Assembly (NCBI GenBank): GCA_964504335.1
Contig: CAZDET010000029.1
Span: 1-58,307 of the forward strand
From: CAZDET01 sp964504335
Lineage (GTDB): Bacteria; Bacteroidota; Bacteroidia; Chitinophagales; Saprospiraceae
DNA: 58,307 nt
Direction of reading: 5' to 3'
The translations under genes and the position numbers were made by a program. The notes under the pieces were generated by a model. It did no database searches, had not been told where the DNA came from, and saw only the letters and a list, made by a program, of their open reading frames with translations. Each line of letters opens with the position of its first letter. Position 1 is the stretch's first letter. Positions 14,075-21,472 of the stretch are shown here, one piece after another.

Positions 14075-15256
14075 ATGCAAATACGTTGCTGGCACCCCCT
14101 ATTCCTGCTCGGATTTCTGTTGTGGTTTCATCCCTCTTTAAGCGCATCGGATTTGGCCGAGGTGCGCATTCCCTTTTACTCCGATCAGATTTCGATCTTC
14201 TACCCCCGGGAAATGGTCATCAAAGACCCCGGGCGACTCGACGAGCGGCATTTCAAATCGGCTTACCAGAATCTCAGCCGAAACGGAACGGATATATTGC
14301 TGGCCAATTTGCTCTCGGAGCGTCAGCGGCTGCGACTCAACGACTATCTGTTCTTTCAGTTGGTGCAGAACACTGTCCGGTTTATCTACCGGGAAAAGCG
14401 CCCCTTCGCTCAGAAACTGACCATCTTTTACCTCTTGTCCAGAGCCGGATTCGATACGCGCCTCACGTACCGCGACGACCGCCTGTACGTAAATGTCTTC
14501 ACCGACGAAGACTTGTTTGAGGTCCCTATCATCAGCGATGGGGGGAGGGCCTACGCCAATATCAGTTGTATGGACGCCACCTGCCTGGGCCGGCAATCGC
14601 TGTTTCTGGCAGAACTGCGCCCCAACCCGAAAGGCCGTTCCTTCAGCTTCAAACTGCGCGAATGGCCCCTGCTCCCTGCTGTACCACGGCCCCGGATTTT
14701 GCGATTTCCGTTCCGGGATCAAATCTACCAGCTGACGGTCAACTTCGATCAGACCGTTGTCGATATCATGGAAGACTACCCACTCATCAACGAGTACTGC
14801 TACCTCGACTCGCCCCTATCGGCTACCCTGCAGGCCAGCTTATTACCACGGCTACGCCAGGTGACCGAATACATGGATCAGCGAACGGCCCTCGAATTTT
14901 TGGTGTCTTTCACCCGCTCTGCTTTTCAGTACCAGGAGGATACCAAGTACTTTGGCCGGAGTAAGCCCATGGTGCCGGAAGAATTGTTCGGGTATACCTT
15001 TTCCGATTGCGAAGACCGATCCGCACTCTTCTATGCACTGGTGCGCGACTTATTGGGGCTCCCCATGGCCGTTGTAGCCTACGAAGACCACCTAACAGTA
15101 GCGGTTTCCGGAGGCGATCTCATCGGGGAGGGGTTCAGTTATCAGGGCCAGCGCTACGTGTTTTGCGATCCTACCGGACCGGCTCAATCTTCCGAGATTG
15201 GGAAGATCCCTCCCGGATACGAACAGCAACACTTCCAGGTAATCGGAACCTTCTGA
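14075..15256 (+). CDS. Secreted transglutaminase-like protein
   Basis: The 393-residue protein begins with a signal peptide (hydrophobic core LFLLGFLLWF, cleavage after LSAS or nearby). The C-terminal third carries a transglutaminase/protease-like triad: Cys in FSDCEDRSALF near 313, His in YEDHLTVAV near 337, and Asp in FCDPTGP near 364. In this fold the D-C-E-D-R motif followed by H and D is typical of bacterial periplasmic transglutaminase-like proteins, which cleave or cross-link peptides. The N-terminal region is beta-rich and unassigned. It is a single gene, followed by a hairpin with a T-rich tail. Confidence 0.8.
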   Translation: MQIRCWHPLFLLGFLLWFHPSLSASDLAEVRIPFYSDQISIFYPREMVIKDPGRLDERHFKSAYQNLSRNGTDILLANLLSERQRLRLNDYLFFQLVQNTVRFIYREKRPFAQKLTIFYLLSRAGFDTRLTYRDDRLYVNVFTDEDLFEVPIISDGGRAYANISCMDATCLGRQSLFLAELRPNPKGRSFSFKLREWPLLPAVPRPRILRFPFRDQIYQLTVNFDQTVVDIMEDYPLINEYCYLDSPLSATLQASLLPRLRQVTEYMDQRTALEFLVSFTRSAFQYQEDTKYFGRSKPMVPEELFGYTFSDCEDRSALFYALVRDLLGLPMAVVAYEDHLTVAVSGGDLIGEGFSYQGQRYVFCDPTGPAQSSEIGKIPPGYEQQHFQVIGTF

Positions 15257-15343
15257 GTGCAAAACCGCTGGCTTTACAACATGCGGTTGGATTTTTCCCT
15301 TTGGCTAGTCAAAGGTGGTTTATTACATTTGCCCGTCAATTGC

Positions 15344-15370
15344 GGAGGAGATAGGCAAACATTCTCCTCC
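15344..15370 (+). terminator. Terminator-like hairpin after the transglutaminase-like gene
   Basis: GGAGGAGA (15344-15351) and TCTCCTCC (15363-15370) pair perfectly around an eleven-base loop, and CTCTTTCTTTT follows. It lies 88 bases behind the stop codon and before the DUF2795 gene. Confidence 0.55.
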
Positions 15371-15417
15371 CTCTTTCTTTTGGATAGGAAATTTGCTCAT
15401 TAAATCGGCGGATATCA

Positions 15418-15639
15418 ATGTATTGGACATTAGAGTTAGCTTCTCACCTGGAAGATGCTCCTTGGCCCGCCACCCGGGACGAACTGATCGATTACGCCAT
15501 CCGGTCAGGTGCGCCCCTGGAGGTAATCGAGAACCTTCAACAAATGGAGGACGAGGGAGAGATTTACGAAGGCATCGAGGATATCTGGCCAGATTATCCG
15601 CGTAAGGACGACTTTTTATTCAACGAAGACGAGTATTAA
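15418..15639 (+). CDS. DUF2795 domain-containing small protein
   Basis: The 73-residue acidic protein fits the DUF2795 pattern: an aromatic start (MYWTLELASHLEDAPWP), the ATRDELIDYAIRSGAP helix, and a LQQMEDEGEIYEGIEDIWP end. Such proteins are short, soluble and common in Bacteroidota and Actinobacteria; no function is known. The C-terminus is rich in Asp and Glu. It stands alone between a terminator-like hairpin and the next gene. Confidence 0.85.
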   Translation: MYWTLELASHLEDAPWPATRDELIDYAIRSGAPLEVIENLQQMEDEGEIYEGIEDIWPDYPRKDDFLFNEDEY

Positions 15640-15816
15640 TCAAGCTGTTCCCACCTTCAGTATGTTTTTTATTTAAATATGTCTATATTGTGACAGGATA
15701 AAACGGTTGATCTCCTGATCAATCTTCCGACGCGCTCACCAATACGACACATTTCCACTGCATCCCAACTTGGGATTTGCAACATATTGGTATTGGTTTA
15801 TTCTCAAGAAACACCC

Positions 15817-17343
15817 ATGAAGAATCTCATCGAGATCGCGCGCATCGTTACCAAAAAACGAGTTCGGAAGATCGAAATTTTCGACGATTACAATCTCCGA
15901 CAAAAGGCCAGTAAGTTCAATGAATTTTACGAAGCCCTGAGTCGCGATCAGTTTAAGAACGATCGGGATGCGGCCAAGTCGCTATACAAATGTACGCCGA
16001 AGGATGCTCGCTACCGGCAGCTCAAATCCCGCTTTCGCCGCCGGCTGCTCAACACGCTCTTCTTCCTCGATGTGAATAAACCGGCTGCCGCCTCTTACGA
16101 ACGAGCGGTCTTCACTTGCAACAAGGAGTGGACCCTCGTCAAAATCCTCCAGGAATACGATGCTCACCAATCCGCTCAATCCTTAGCGAAAAGCATTCTC
16201 ACAACCGCCCGCAAATTTCACCTCACCGATATCATCGTCAATTGCAGCCGCATTCTGCGCGACTATGCCGCGGAGGCAGGCGACATCAAGGCCTGGAAAG
16301 AGTACGACGACCTGCTCACCGGCTACGATGAAGTCTACCGGGCAGAACTGGTGTCGGAGCGTCTGTGCCAGGAGCTCTCCATCGTGTATCTCAATCCGCG
16401 TGCGAAGGAGCAGCTAGAGATCGATATCGAGGATGCCTGCCAGATCGTGCTACGCCTTGCGCAAAAGCACAAATCGCCCGTCATACAGTACGCCAGCTAT
16501 CTGATGTACGTGATGAAGTCGGAAATAAACCACGAATACGATTTTGTACTAGCAGTTTGTGACCAGGCGGAAAACTATTTGCGAGAGCAACCCAACTTCT
16601 ACCAGGAAGACAAGCTGATTATCTTCTTCACTCGCCGTATGGCGGTATACCTGCGGCGTCGCGACTTTCGCAACGGTCAGACCAACGCGGAGCGGTGCCT
16701 CCAACAATTCGAACCCGGATCACAACCCTGGTTCCACTTCATGGAGAACTACCTGCTGCTGGCACTCCATACCTCCAGCTACATGCAGGCCTTTGCCATT
16801 TATAACAAGGCAGTACGGCACAAAAAATTTTCCAAACTCGACCAACAAAAGAAAGAGGTCTGGCGCCTGTTCGAATGCCACCTCAATTACCTGGCAGGGG
16901 AAGTTGCCGTACCGGAACACCTTCGGATCGAACCGGTGCACCCTAAACGGTCTTTCGACGTATCGACCTATCTTTCCTGGTCGCCCCAGTATGGCCGCGA
17001 ACACAAGATTTATCTGCTATTGCATACGTTCTTGCAGTTTGCTTTTCACGCAGAGCGCCGCGAATTCAGCGAAGCCACCTTCCTGCTCGACCAACTGCGC
17101 AAAATGGCCAACCGGCAGCTCGACCGCGATACCTTCTACCGCGCCATCCAGTTTATCCGGCTGTTGCAGGGAATCGAACGGGTCGATTTTCAGCCTTCCA
17201 AAGTGCGCACCGCCGATAAGTACCTCCAACGGCTCGAAGAGCACCCGATTTCCTACCGCGGAATCCCCAGCCAGTTGGAAGTAATACCCTACGGAGATTT
17301 TTACCGGATCCTGTTGAAACGCCTGGAGCCCGATCGTTCGTAG
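15817..17343 (+). CDS. Large alpha-helical protein, unknown (repeat-like)
   Basis: From the ATG at 15817 the product has 508 residues; a start ten codons upstream adds a hydrophobic octapeptide without support. It has no signal peptide or membrane helix and is almost entirely helical, with TPR-like A-x-x-x-Y spacing in places (MQAFAIYNKAVRHKKF). The N-terminus (MKNLIEIARIVTKKRVRKIE) is basic. The overall size and layout resemble the 494-residue protein at 41763-43247, which also opens with a short helical motif and then a basic block; a distant relationship is possible but unproven. A 15-base palindrome ATCCCAA-C-TTGGGAT lies at 15762-15776 upstream. The stop codon is followed after 38 bases by cmk. 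Confidence 0.65.
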   Translation: MKNLIEIARIVTKKRVRKIEIFDDYNLRQKASKFNEFYEALSRDQFKNDRDAAKSLYKCTPKDARYRQLKSRFRRRLLNTLFFLDVNKPAAASYERAVFTCNKEWTLVKILQEYDAHQSAQSLAKSILTTARKFHLTDIIVNCSRILRDYAAEAGDIKAWKEYDDLLTGYDEVYRAELVSERLCQELSIVYLNPRAKEQLEIDIEDACQIVLRLAQKHKSPVIQYASYLMYVMKSEINHEYDFVLAVCDQAENYLREQPNFYQEDKLIIFFTRRMAVYLRRRDFRNGQTNAERCLQQFEPGSQPWFHFMENYLLLALHTSSYMQAFAIYNKAVRHKKFSKLDQQKKEVWRLFECHLNYLAGEVAVPEHLRIEPVHPKRSFDVSTYLSWSPQYGREHKIYLLLHTFLQFAFHAERREFSEATFLLDQLRKMANRQLDRDTFYRAIQFIRLLQGIERVDFQPSKVRTADKYLQRLEEHPISYRGIPSQLEVIPYGDFYRILLKRLEPDRS

Positions 17344-17356
17344 AGTTGCGAACTAC

Positions 17357-17364
17357 TATCTTTG
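17357..17364 (+). promoter_or_regulatory. cmk promoter -7 box
   Basis: TATCTTTG, followed by CG, matches TAnnTTTG 17 bases before the GTG start of cmk. TTCG at 17337-17340 may be the -33 element (16-base spacer). Confidence 0.55.
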
Positions 17365-17381
17365 CGAAAAGGCTTTTTACT

Positions 17382-18062
17382 GTGGAGCAAATTGTTATTG
17401 CAATTGACGGATATTCATCCTGCGGAAAAAGTACACTTGCCAAGCGCCTTGCCCGAGAACTCAACTACATCTACGTTGATACCGGTGCCATGTACCGAGC
17501 CGTTACGCTCTACTTCCTGGATCACCAGGTTGACTACCACAATCCCAAAGCGGTTGAATCAGCGCTTAGTCAGATCGATATCTCCTTTGAGCAACGCAAC
17601 GGCGAAAACCACACGATCCTCAATGGGGTAAACGTCGAACAGGATATTCGAACGCTGCGGGTTAGTCGGGAGGTTAGCCCGGTAGCGGCGATCTCCGCGG
17701 TGCGCCGAGCCATGGTTGCTCAGCAGCGCAAAATGGGCGCACAAAAAGGAGTGGTGATGGATGGACGGGATATCGGAACGGTCGTTTTTCCCGATGCCGA
17801 ACTCAAGTTGTTTGTGACGGCAGATGTAGAAGAACGCACCGATCGTCGGTACAAAGAACTTCGGTTGCGCGGCGAGCAAATTAGTCGGGCAAGCGTACAG
17901 GAAAACCTGGAAGAACGCGACCGCATCGATTCTTCCAGGTCGGACAGTCCGCTGCGCCAGGCGGCTGACGCCATCGTGCTGGACAATTCCAACCTAAACC
18001 AGGATGAACAGGCAGAGGTAGCACTAGAGCTGGTGCACCAGATAATTAATTCGAAGCAGTAG
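17382..18062 (+). CDS. cmk: Cytidylate kinase
   Basis: The protein has 226 residues from a GTG start at 17382, a normal cmk length. The P-loop GYSSCGKST is at 10-18, the nucleotide monophosphate binding block YVDTGAMYRAVT follows, then GRDIGTVVFPDAELK and ERTDRRYKEL with the LID-like arginines. The enzyme phosphorylates CMP and dCMP with ATP in the cytoplasm. A longer reading from a TTG at 17346 would include the -7 promoter box in its coding region, so GTG is preferred. The gene is convergent with the Nudix-like gene; one base separates the two stops. Confidence 0.95.
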   Translation: MEQIVIAIDGYSSCGKSTLAKRLARELNYIYVDTGAMYRAVTLYFLDHQVDYHNPKAVESALSQIDISFEQRNGENHTILNGVNVEQDIRTLRVSREVSPVAAISAVRRAMVAQQRKMGAQKGVVMDGRDIGTVVFPDAELKLFVTADVEERTDRRYKELRLRGEQISRASVQENLEERDRIDSSRSDSPLRQAADAIVLDNSNLNQDEQAEVALELVHQIINSKQ

Positions 18063-18063
18063 G

Positions 18064-18465
18064 TTAAATATCACGGACGGAATTGCGGTCCGTGAGGATG
18101 TCCTTGAGCTCTTTGAGGAAAGCATACTGGTGGGGCAACGCCGATTTCAGCGCGTCTTTGATGGCCACGTAAGCGCCGTTTTCGACGTCCTTGAGCTTCT
18201 CTTTGATCAGATTAGCATCTTCGTACATCATGCTCTTCAGGCTGGGTATTTCGTGCCAGTCGCCCTCGACGGCCCAGGCATCTTCCCGGCGACCATCCGG
18301 CTGCTCGACCGAATCCAGTTCGATCAGGTCTCCGACGCGCTCATCGCGATTCATTTCTCCCTGGGGCAAATCCCAGTTGTCCGGCTGCTGGTTGATCAGA
18401 AATACCTCCAGGCCGCGCTCGCGGAATCGATATATAATCAAGCTTACTTGCTTTCGCAGACTCAT
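18064..18465 (-). CDS. Nudix-fold-like protein without a Nudix box
   Basis: The 133-residue protein starts like a Nudix hydrolase, with a QVSLIIYRFRERGLEVFLIN strand pair followed by NWDLPQGEM, which mirrors the W-x-L-P-K/Q-G entry to the Nudix helix. The catalytic signature GX5EX7REUXEEXGU is absent; the following residues (NRDERVGDLIELDSVEQ) lack the REUXEE core. The C-terminal half has a helical pattern ending KELKDILTD. A degenerate or repurposed Nudix fold is the best reading, so catalysis of nucleotide diphosphates is doubtful. Confidence 0.6.
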   Translation of the reverse strand: MSLRKQVSLIIYRFRERGLEVFLINQQPDNWDLPQGEMNRDERVGDLIELDSVEQPDGRREDAWAVEGDWHEIPSLKSMMYEDANLIKEKLKDVENGAYVAIKDALKSALPHQYAFLKELKDILTDRNSVRDI

Positions 18466-18574
18466 TGCTCGTCTATCTACTTAAGATTGGGGTATAAACA
18501 GCGGGTAAGGTGGTTGGTTCATAAACGCATTAGCGAGCAGGCTAAAGTACATATTCTTTCGAAAAATGCACGAT

Positions 18575-19243
18575 TTACCCCTCCATACTGCGCTGTACCA
18601 ATTCACGGGTAGCAAGAGAAAGGAAAAGTTGCTCTTCTTGATCGGTCATTTCCGGCAGGATAAATTCGAACGCCCGCTCGGAAGGGCCCTTTTTAGAAGA
18701 CTCGCTGGAGGTCAGACTTCCCACCTCGCGCTCGTGCACCCGAATAGGCAGATAGCGGCTCTCATCCGGCGGTGCCAGCTGGGCGATTTCCTTCCCGGTG
18801 CGCCGTCCGACTAATCGGCCGTCGGCTTGGATGGTACCCACTTCCTGCCCATCGATGGTCAGATGGGTTGTTCCGTTGCGTGTCCAGTAGACGAATTCGT
18901 TATTGGCCGTTTGGGCGAGCAGCAGGTTATTGTCCTTTTTTCCGTAGAATTTCCGGTAGGAATAAGCCAACACCGGTTCGTGGTAGATCGTAGTGAAAAT
19001 ACCCTTGGCTTGGGTGCGCATTCCAGTGCGCAGGACCTTTTTGTCCTGGCTCAGGGAAAAAAGTTCCAATTCCTCCTTTCCCACCGGCACGAGGTCGCCT
19101 TTCCATTTGGCCATATCGGCCCGCATTTCTTTCAAGATGGCGTTCTTCTTTCGCTTGCCCGGGGGCACGTTGAAGAGCAACAGATTGGCCAGCAGGAGCA
19201 AGCCCACGATGGCCAACAGAGAAAGGATAAGTAGTATGATCAT
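18575..19243 (-). CDS. Membrane-anchored protein with a beta-rich cytoplasmic or periplasmic domain
   Basis: From the ATG at 19243 the protein has 222 residues. It begins with a single strong membrane helix (MIILLILSLLAIVGLLLLAN) followed by a basic turn (PPGKRKKNA) and a roughly 170-residue soluble region with YWTRNGTTHLTIDGQEVGTI-type beta strands. The end is a helical tail (DQEEQLFLSLATRELVQRSM). A TTG at 19264 overlaps the stop of the upstream lipoprotein gene as TTGA and could also serve as a coupled start. I know no family for it. It is third in a row with rpoD and the SH3-like lipoprotein. Confidence 0.65.
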   Translation of the reverse strand: MIILLILSLLAIVGLLLLANLLLFNVPPGKRKKNAILKEMRADMAKWKGDLVPVGKEELELFSLSQDKKVLRTGMRTQAKGIFTTIYHEPVLAYSYRKFYGKKDNNLLLAQTANNEFVYWTRNGTTHLTIDGQEVGTIQADGRLVGRRTGKEIAQLAPPDESRYLPIRVHEREVGSLTSSESSKKGPSERAFEFILPEMTDQEEQLFLSLATRELVQRSMEG

Positions 19244-19260
19244 ATAAGTCGTATCTCGTA

Positions 19261-20322
19261 TCAATTGATTTGCCCCGCCCGAACATTGATCTGCGGGGCC
19301 GTTGGGCCGTCATCTTCTGCAAACTGAGCCCGCCGAAGATGGATAGACAATCGCTCCGCTCCGGTAATTTGCAGAGTAGTTGCTTCATCGAGTATCAGAT
19401 CGAGTTCGTTCAGGATGGCTCCCCGGTCCATCCAATAGGTATTGGAAGACCGGATGATATCCTGAATCACGGCTCGGCGCAATCCAGCTACCACGCTCGC
19501 GTATCTCGAATCAGCCTGGATCAGTTGCCCGCTGGCTTTCAGTAGCCGGTGGTGCCAGCCCCTGCCTAATAAGCTGTGCGGTTGCCCCTGCTCGACGATG
19601 ATCCAGACCGGTTGAATATACTCAATGCTATCGCTTCCTACAGCCGTTATAAATAACGTGGCAAGCTGATCATCGGTTGTCGAGCTCGTCCGTTGCGCTA
19701 ATTTCCACCATTGCCGCCAATCTGTCCACAGACCCGATCGATCGGCCAGAAAACCCGGGAGGGGATTTCCGCGCCCGATTACCTGAGTGGCCGTATCCGG
19801 ATAGGGATACGCCCGCCAGCGATCGCGGAGGAAAAGGCCCTCCTGATACAATTCTATAAATGAAGCTTCGGATTGCGGAAATGCGTCGAAGGTCGCCAGA
19901 AAATTTCCATACCGCGGGTAGTCGTCGGTCAGGATCGAACGGAGTAGCAATGTATCTCGCCAGGCTACTCCCGATTTCGATCCGGGAAACGACAGGTAGC
20001 CAGGAATGGCCTGTATCCATCCGGATAGGCTATCGCTGGTTTCTACAAAAACCCAGGGATGCTGTTCCGGCCTGCCATCGATCACCACCGAAGTGAGTTC
20101 CGGTGCTGTTTCGAGGTTGGAAATCAGGACCTCGCCCTCCGGCAACGTAGCCAGCACATCGCTCGTGGCGCGGGCTTCGCGGTGGAGTAACAGCGGTTTT
20201 TTGAGCGTGAAGTCGCCCTCGGGCGAAGCAGAATTCGACGTATGCGAACACGCGCTGATCAGGGCTCCCATGAATAGCAACCCGGAAAATAAGTAACGTT
20301 CCAATATGATGGAAGTAAACAA
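19261..20322 (-). CDS. Lipoprotein with an N-terminal SH3-like domain
   Basis: The 353-residue protein begins with a lipoprotein signal ending in ISAC (Cys25). Residues about 35-110 form an SH3b-like beta-barrel: KPLLLHREARATSDVLATLPEGEVL, then WVFVETSDSLSGWIQ, the usual W-V-x-V and G-W-I/V strands. The remaining 240 residues are helical and unassigned. SH3b domains in lipoproteins usually bind peptidoglycan or partner proteins. The gene starts thirteen bases after the rpoD stop, so it may be cotranscribed with the primary sigma factor. Confidence 0.75.
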   Translation of the reverse strand: MFTSIILERYLFSGLLFMGALISACSHTSNSASPEGDFTLKKPLLLHREARATSDVLATLPEGEVLISNLETAPELTSVVIDGRPEQHPWVFVETSDSLSGWIQAIPGYLSFPGSKSGVAWRDTLLLRSILTDDYPRYGNFLATFDAFPQSEASFIELYQEGLFLRDRWRAYPYPDTATQVIGRGNPLPGFLADRSGLWTDWRQWWKLAQRTSSTTDDQLATLFITAVGSDSIEYIQPVWIIVEQGQPHSLLGRGWHHRLLKASGQLIQADSRYASVVAGLRRAVIQDIIRSSNTYWMDRGAILNELDLILDEATTLQITGAERLSIHLRRAQFAEDDGPTAPQINVRAGQIN

Positions 20323-20335
20323 GCGTATGGAACAA

Positions 20336-21202
20336 TTAACCTAGAAACGATCGCAAGGTATTGCGGTTGTAGCTCTTGCGCAAGCGACGGATGGCGCGTT
20401 CTTTGATCTGGCGTACCCGTTCTCGCGTAAGGCCGTACAATTCGCCGATCTCTTCCAGCGTCAGGGCTTTGTATCCATTGAGGCCGTAGTAGGAAGAGAG
20501 AACCTCCATTTCCCGGGGCGTCAGAATACTGAGTCCTTGCTGTACCTCTTCTTTCAACGACTGATCCATCAGGGCGTGATCCGGATGGACATTATCGTCG
20601 CCCTCGATTAAATCGAGCATGGTGGCGTCGCTATCTTCCCCGCTTAAGGGGGCGTCGACGGAAACGTGGCGAATATTGCCCCGCAACACGTGGCTTACCT
20701 CTTTGGGGGTCATTTCCAGCAGGTCGGCCAACTCGTCCAGGCTGGGCTCGCGTTCGAACTCCTGTACGAAAGCCGTAAATGCAGCATTTACCTTATTGTA
20801 GGACCCCACCTTGTTGAGCGGTAAGCGCACGATGCGGCTGTATTCGACAATGGCCTGGAGGATCGACTGGCGGATCCACCAAACGGCGTAGGAAATAAAT
20901 TTGAACCCCTTGGTTTCATCAAAGCGCTTGGCGGCTTTAATGAGCCCAACGTTTCCTTCGTTGATCAAATCGCTCAGGCTAAGCCCCTGGTTTTGGTATT
21001 GCTTGGCAACGGAAACAACGAATCGCAGATTGGCTTTGGTGAGTTTTTCGAGGGCGGCACTGTCCCCCTGACGAATGCGGCGAGCCAGTTCAGCCTCCTC
21101 TTCCGGGGTCAATAGCGAGATACGACCAATATCGGTCAGATATTTATCGAGCGCGAGACTTTCGCGGGTGGTAATCTTATTAGTAATCTTTAACTGCCGC
21201 AT
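20336..21202 (-). CDS. rpoD: RNA polymerase primary sigma factor (RpoD/SigA, Bacteroidota type)
   Basis: The 288-residue protein has regions 1.2, 2, 3 and 4 but no region 1.1, the hallmark of the Bacteroidota housekeeping sigma factor. Region 1.2/2.1 (DKYLTDIGRISLLTPEEE), region 2.4 (FDETKGFKFISYAVWWIRQSI), region 3 (VQEFEREPSLDELADLLEM) and the region 4 helix-turn-helix (LTLEEIGELYGLTRERVRQI) are all clear. It directs the core enzyme to TAnnTTTG/TTTG promoters, and such boxes occur throughout the window. Its own promoter is weak (TAACTTTTG, one base too long). Two envelope-protein genes follow closely. Confidence 0.97.
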   Translation of the reverse strand: MRQLKITNKITTRESLALDKYLTDIGRISLLTPEEEAELARRIRQGDSAALEKLTKANLRFVVSVAKQYQNQGLSLSDLINEGNVGLIKAAKRFDETKGFKFISYAVWWIRQSILQAIVEYSRIVRLPLNKVGSYNKVNAAFTAFVQEFEREPSLDELADLLEMTPKEVSHVLRGNIRHVSVDAPLSGEDSDATMLDLIEGDDNVHPDHALMDQSLKEEVQQGLSILTPREMEVLSSYYGLNGYKALTLEEIGELYGLTRERVRQIKERAIRRLRKSYNRNTLRSFLG

Positions 21203-21417
21203 CGAAACGCAATATTTTCACTGGTTTAATCACCGGCTACCTTGCCTTTAATCTAACAAAAGTTACCCGAATATTACAGGTATCTGAAAAAGAACAAGCT
21301 GAGGTCGGTAGGAGTTGATCCGGAATCATCTACCCAAAGAACCGCGAAATAGTTCCCGAAGAGGGGGGCGGATTAATAGCGTCGAGTTGCGGCGAACAGC
21401 TCCGGGGCTAACGAAAG

Positions 21418-21448
21418 ATGCCGGAATGCCCAGTGGGCAATCCGGCAT
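21418..21448 (-). terminator. Intrinsic terminator of pnp
   Basis: ATGCCGGA (21418-21425) pairs with TCCGGCAT (21441-21448), and an inner stem TGCCC/GGGCA closes a three-base loop. On the minus strand the stem is followed by CTTTCGTT; on the plus strand by a run of eight T. It lies 24 bases beyond the pnp stop. Confidence 0.7.
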
Positions 21449-21472
21449 TCGATCATTTTTTTTCAGACAAAT

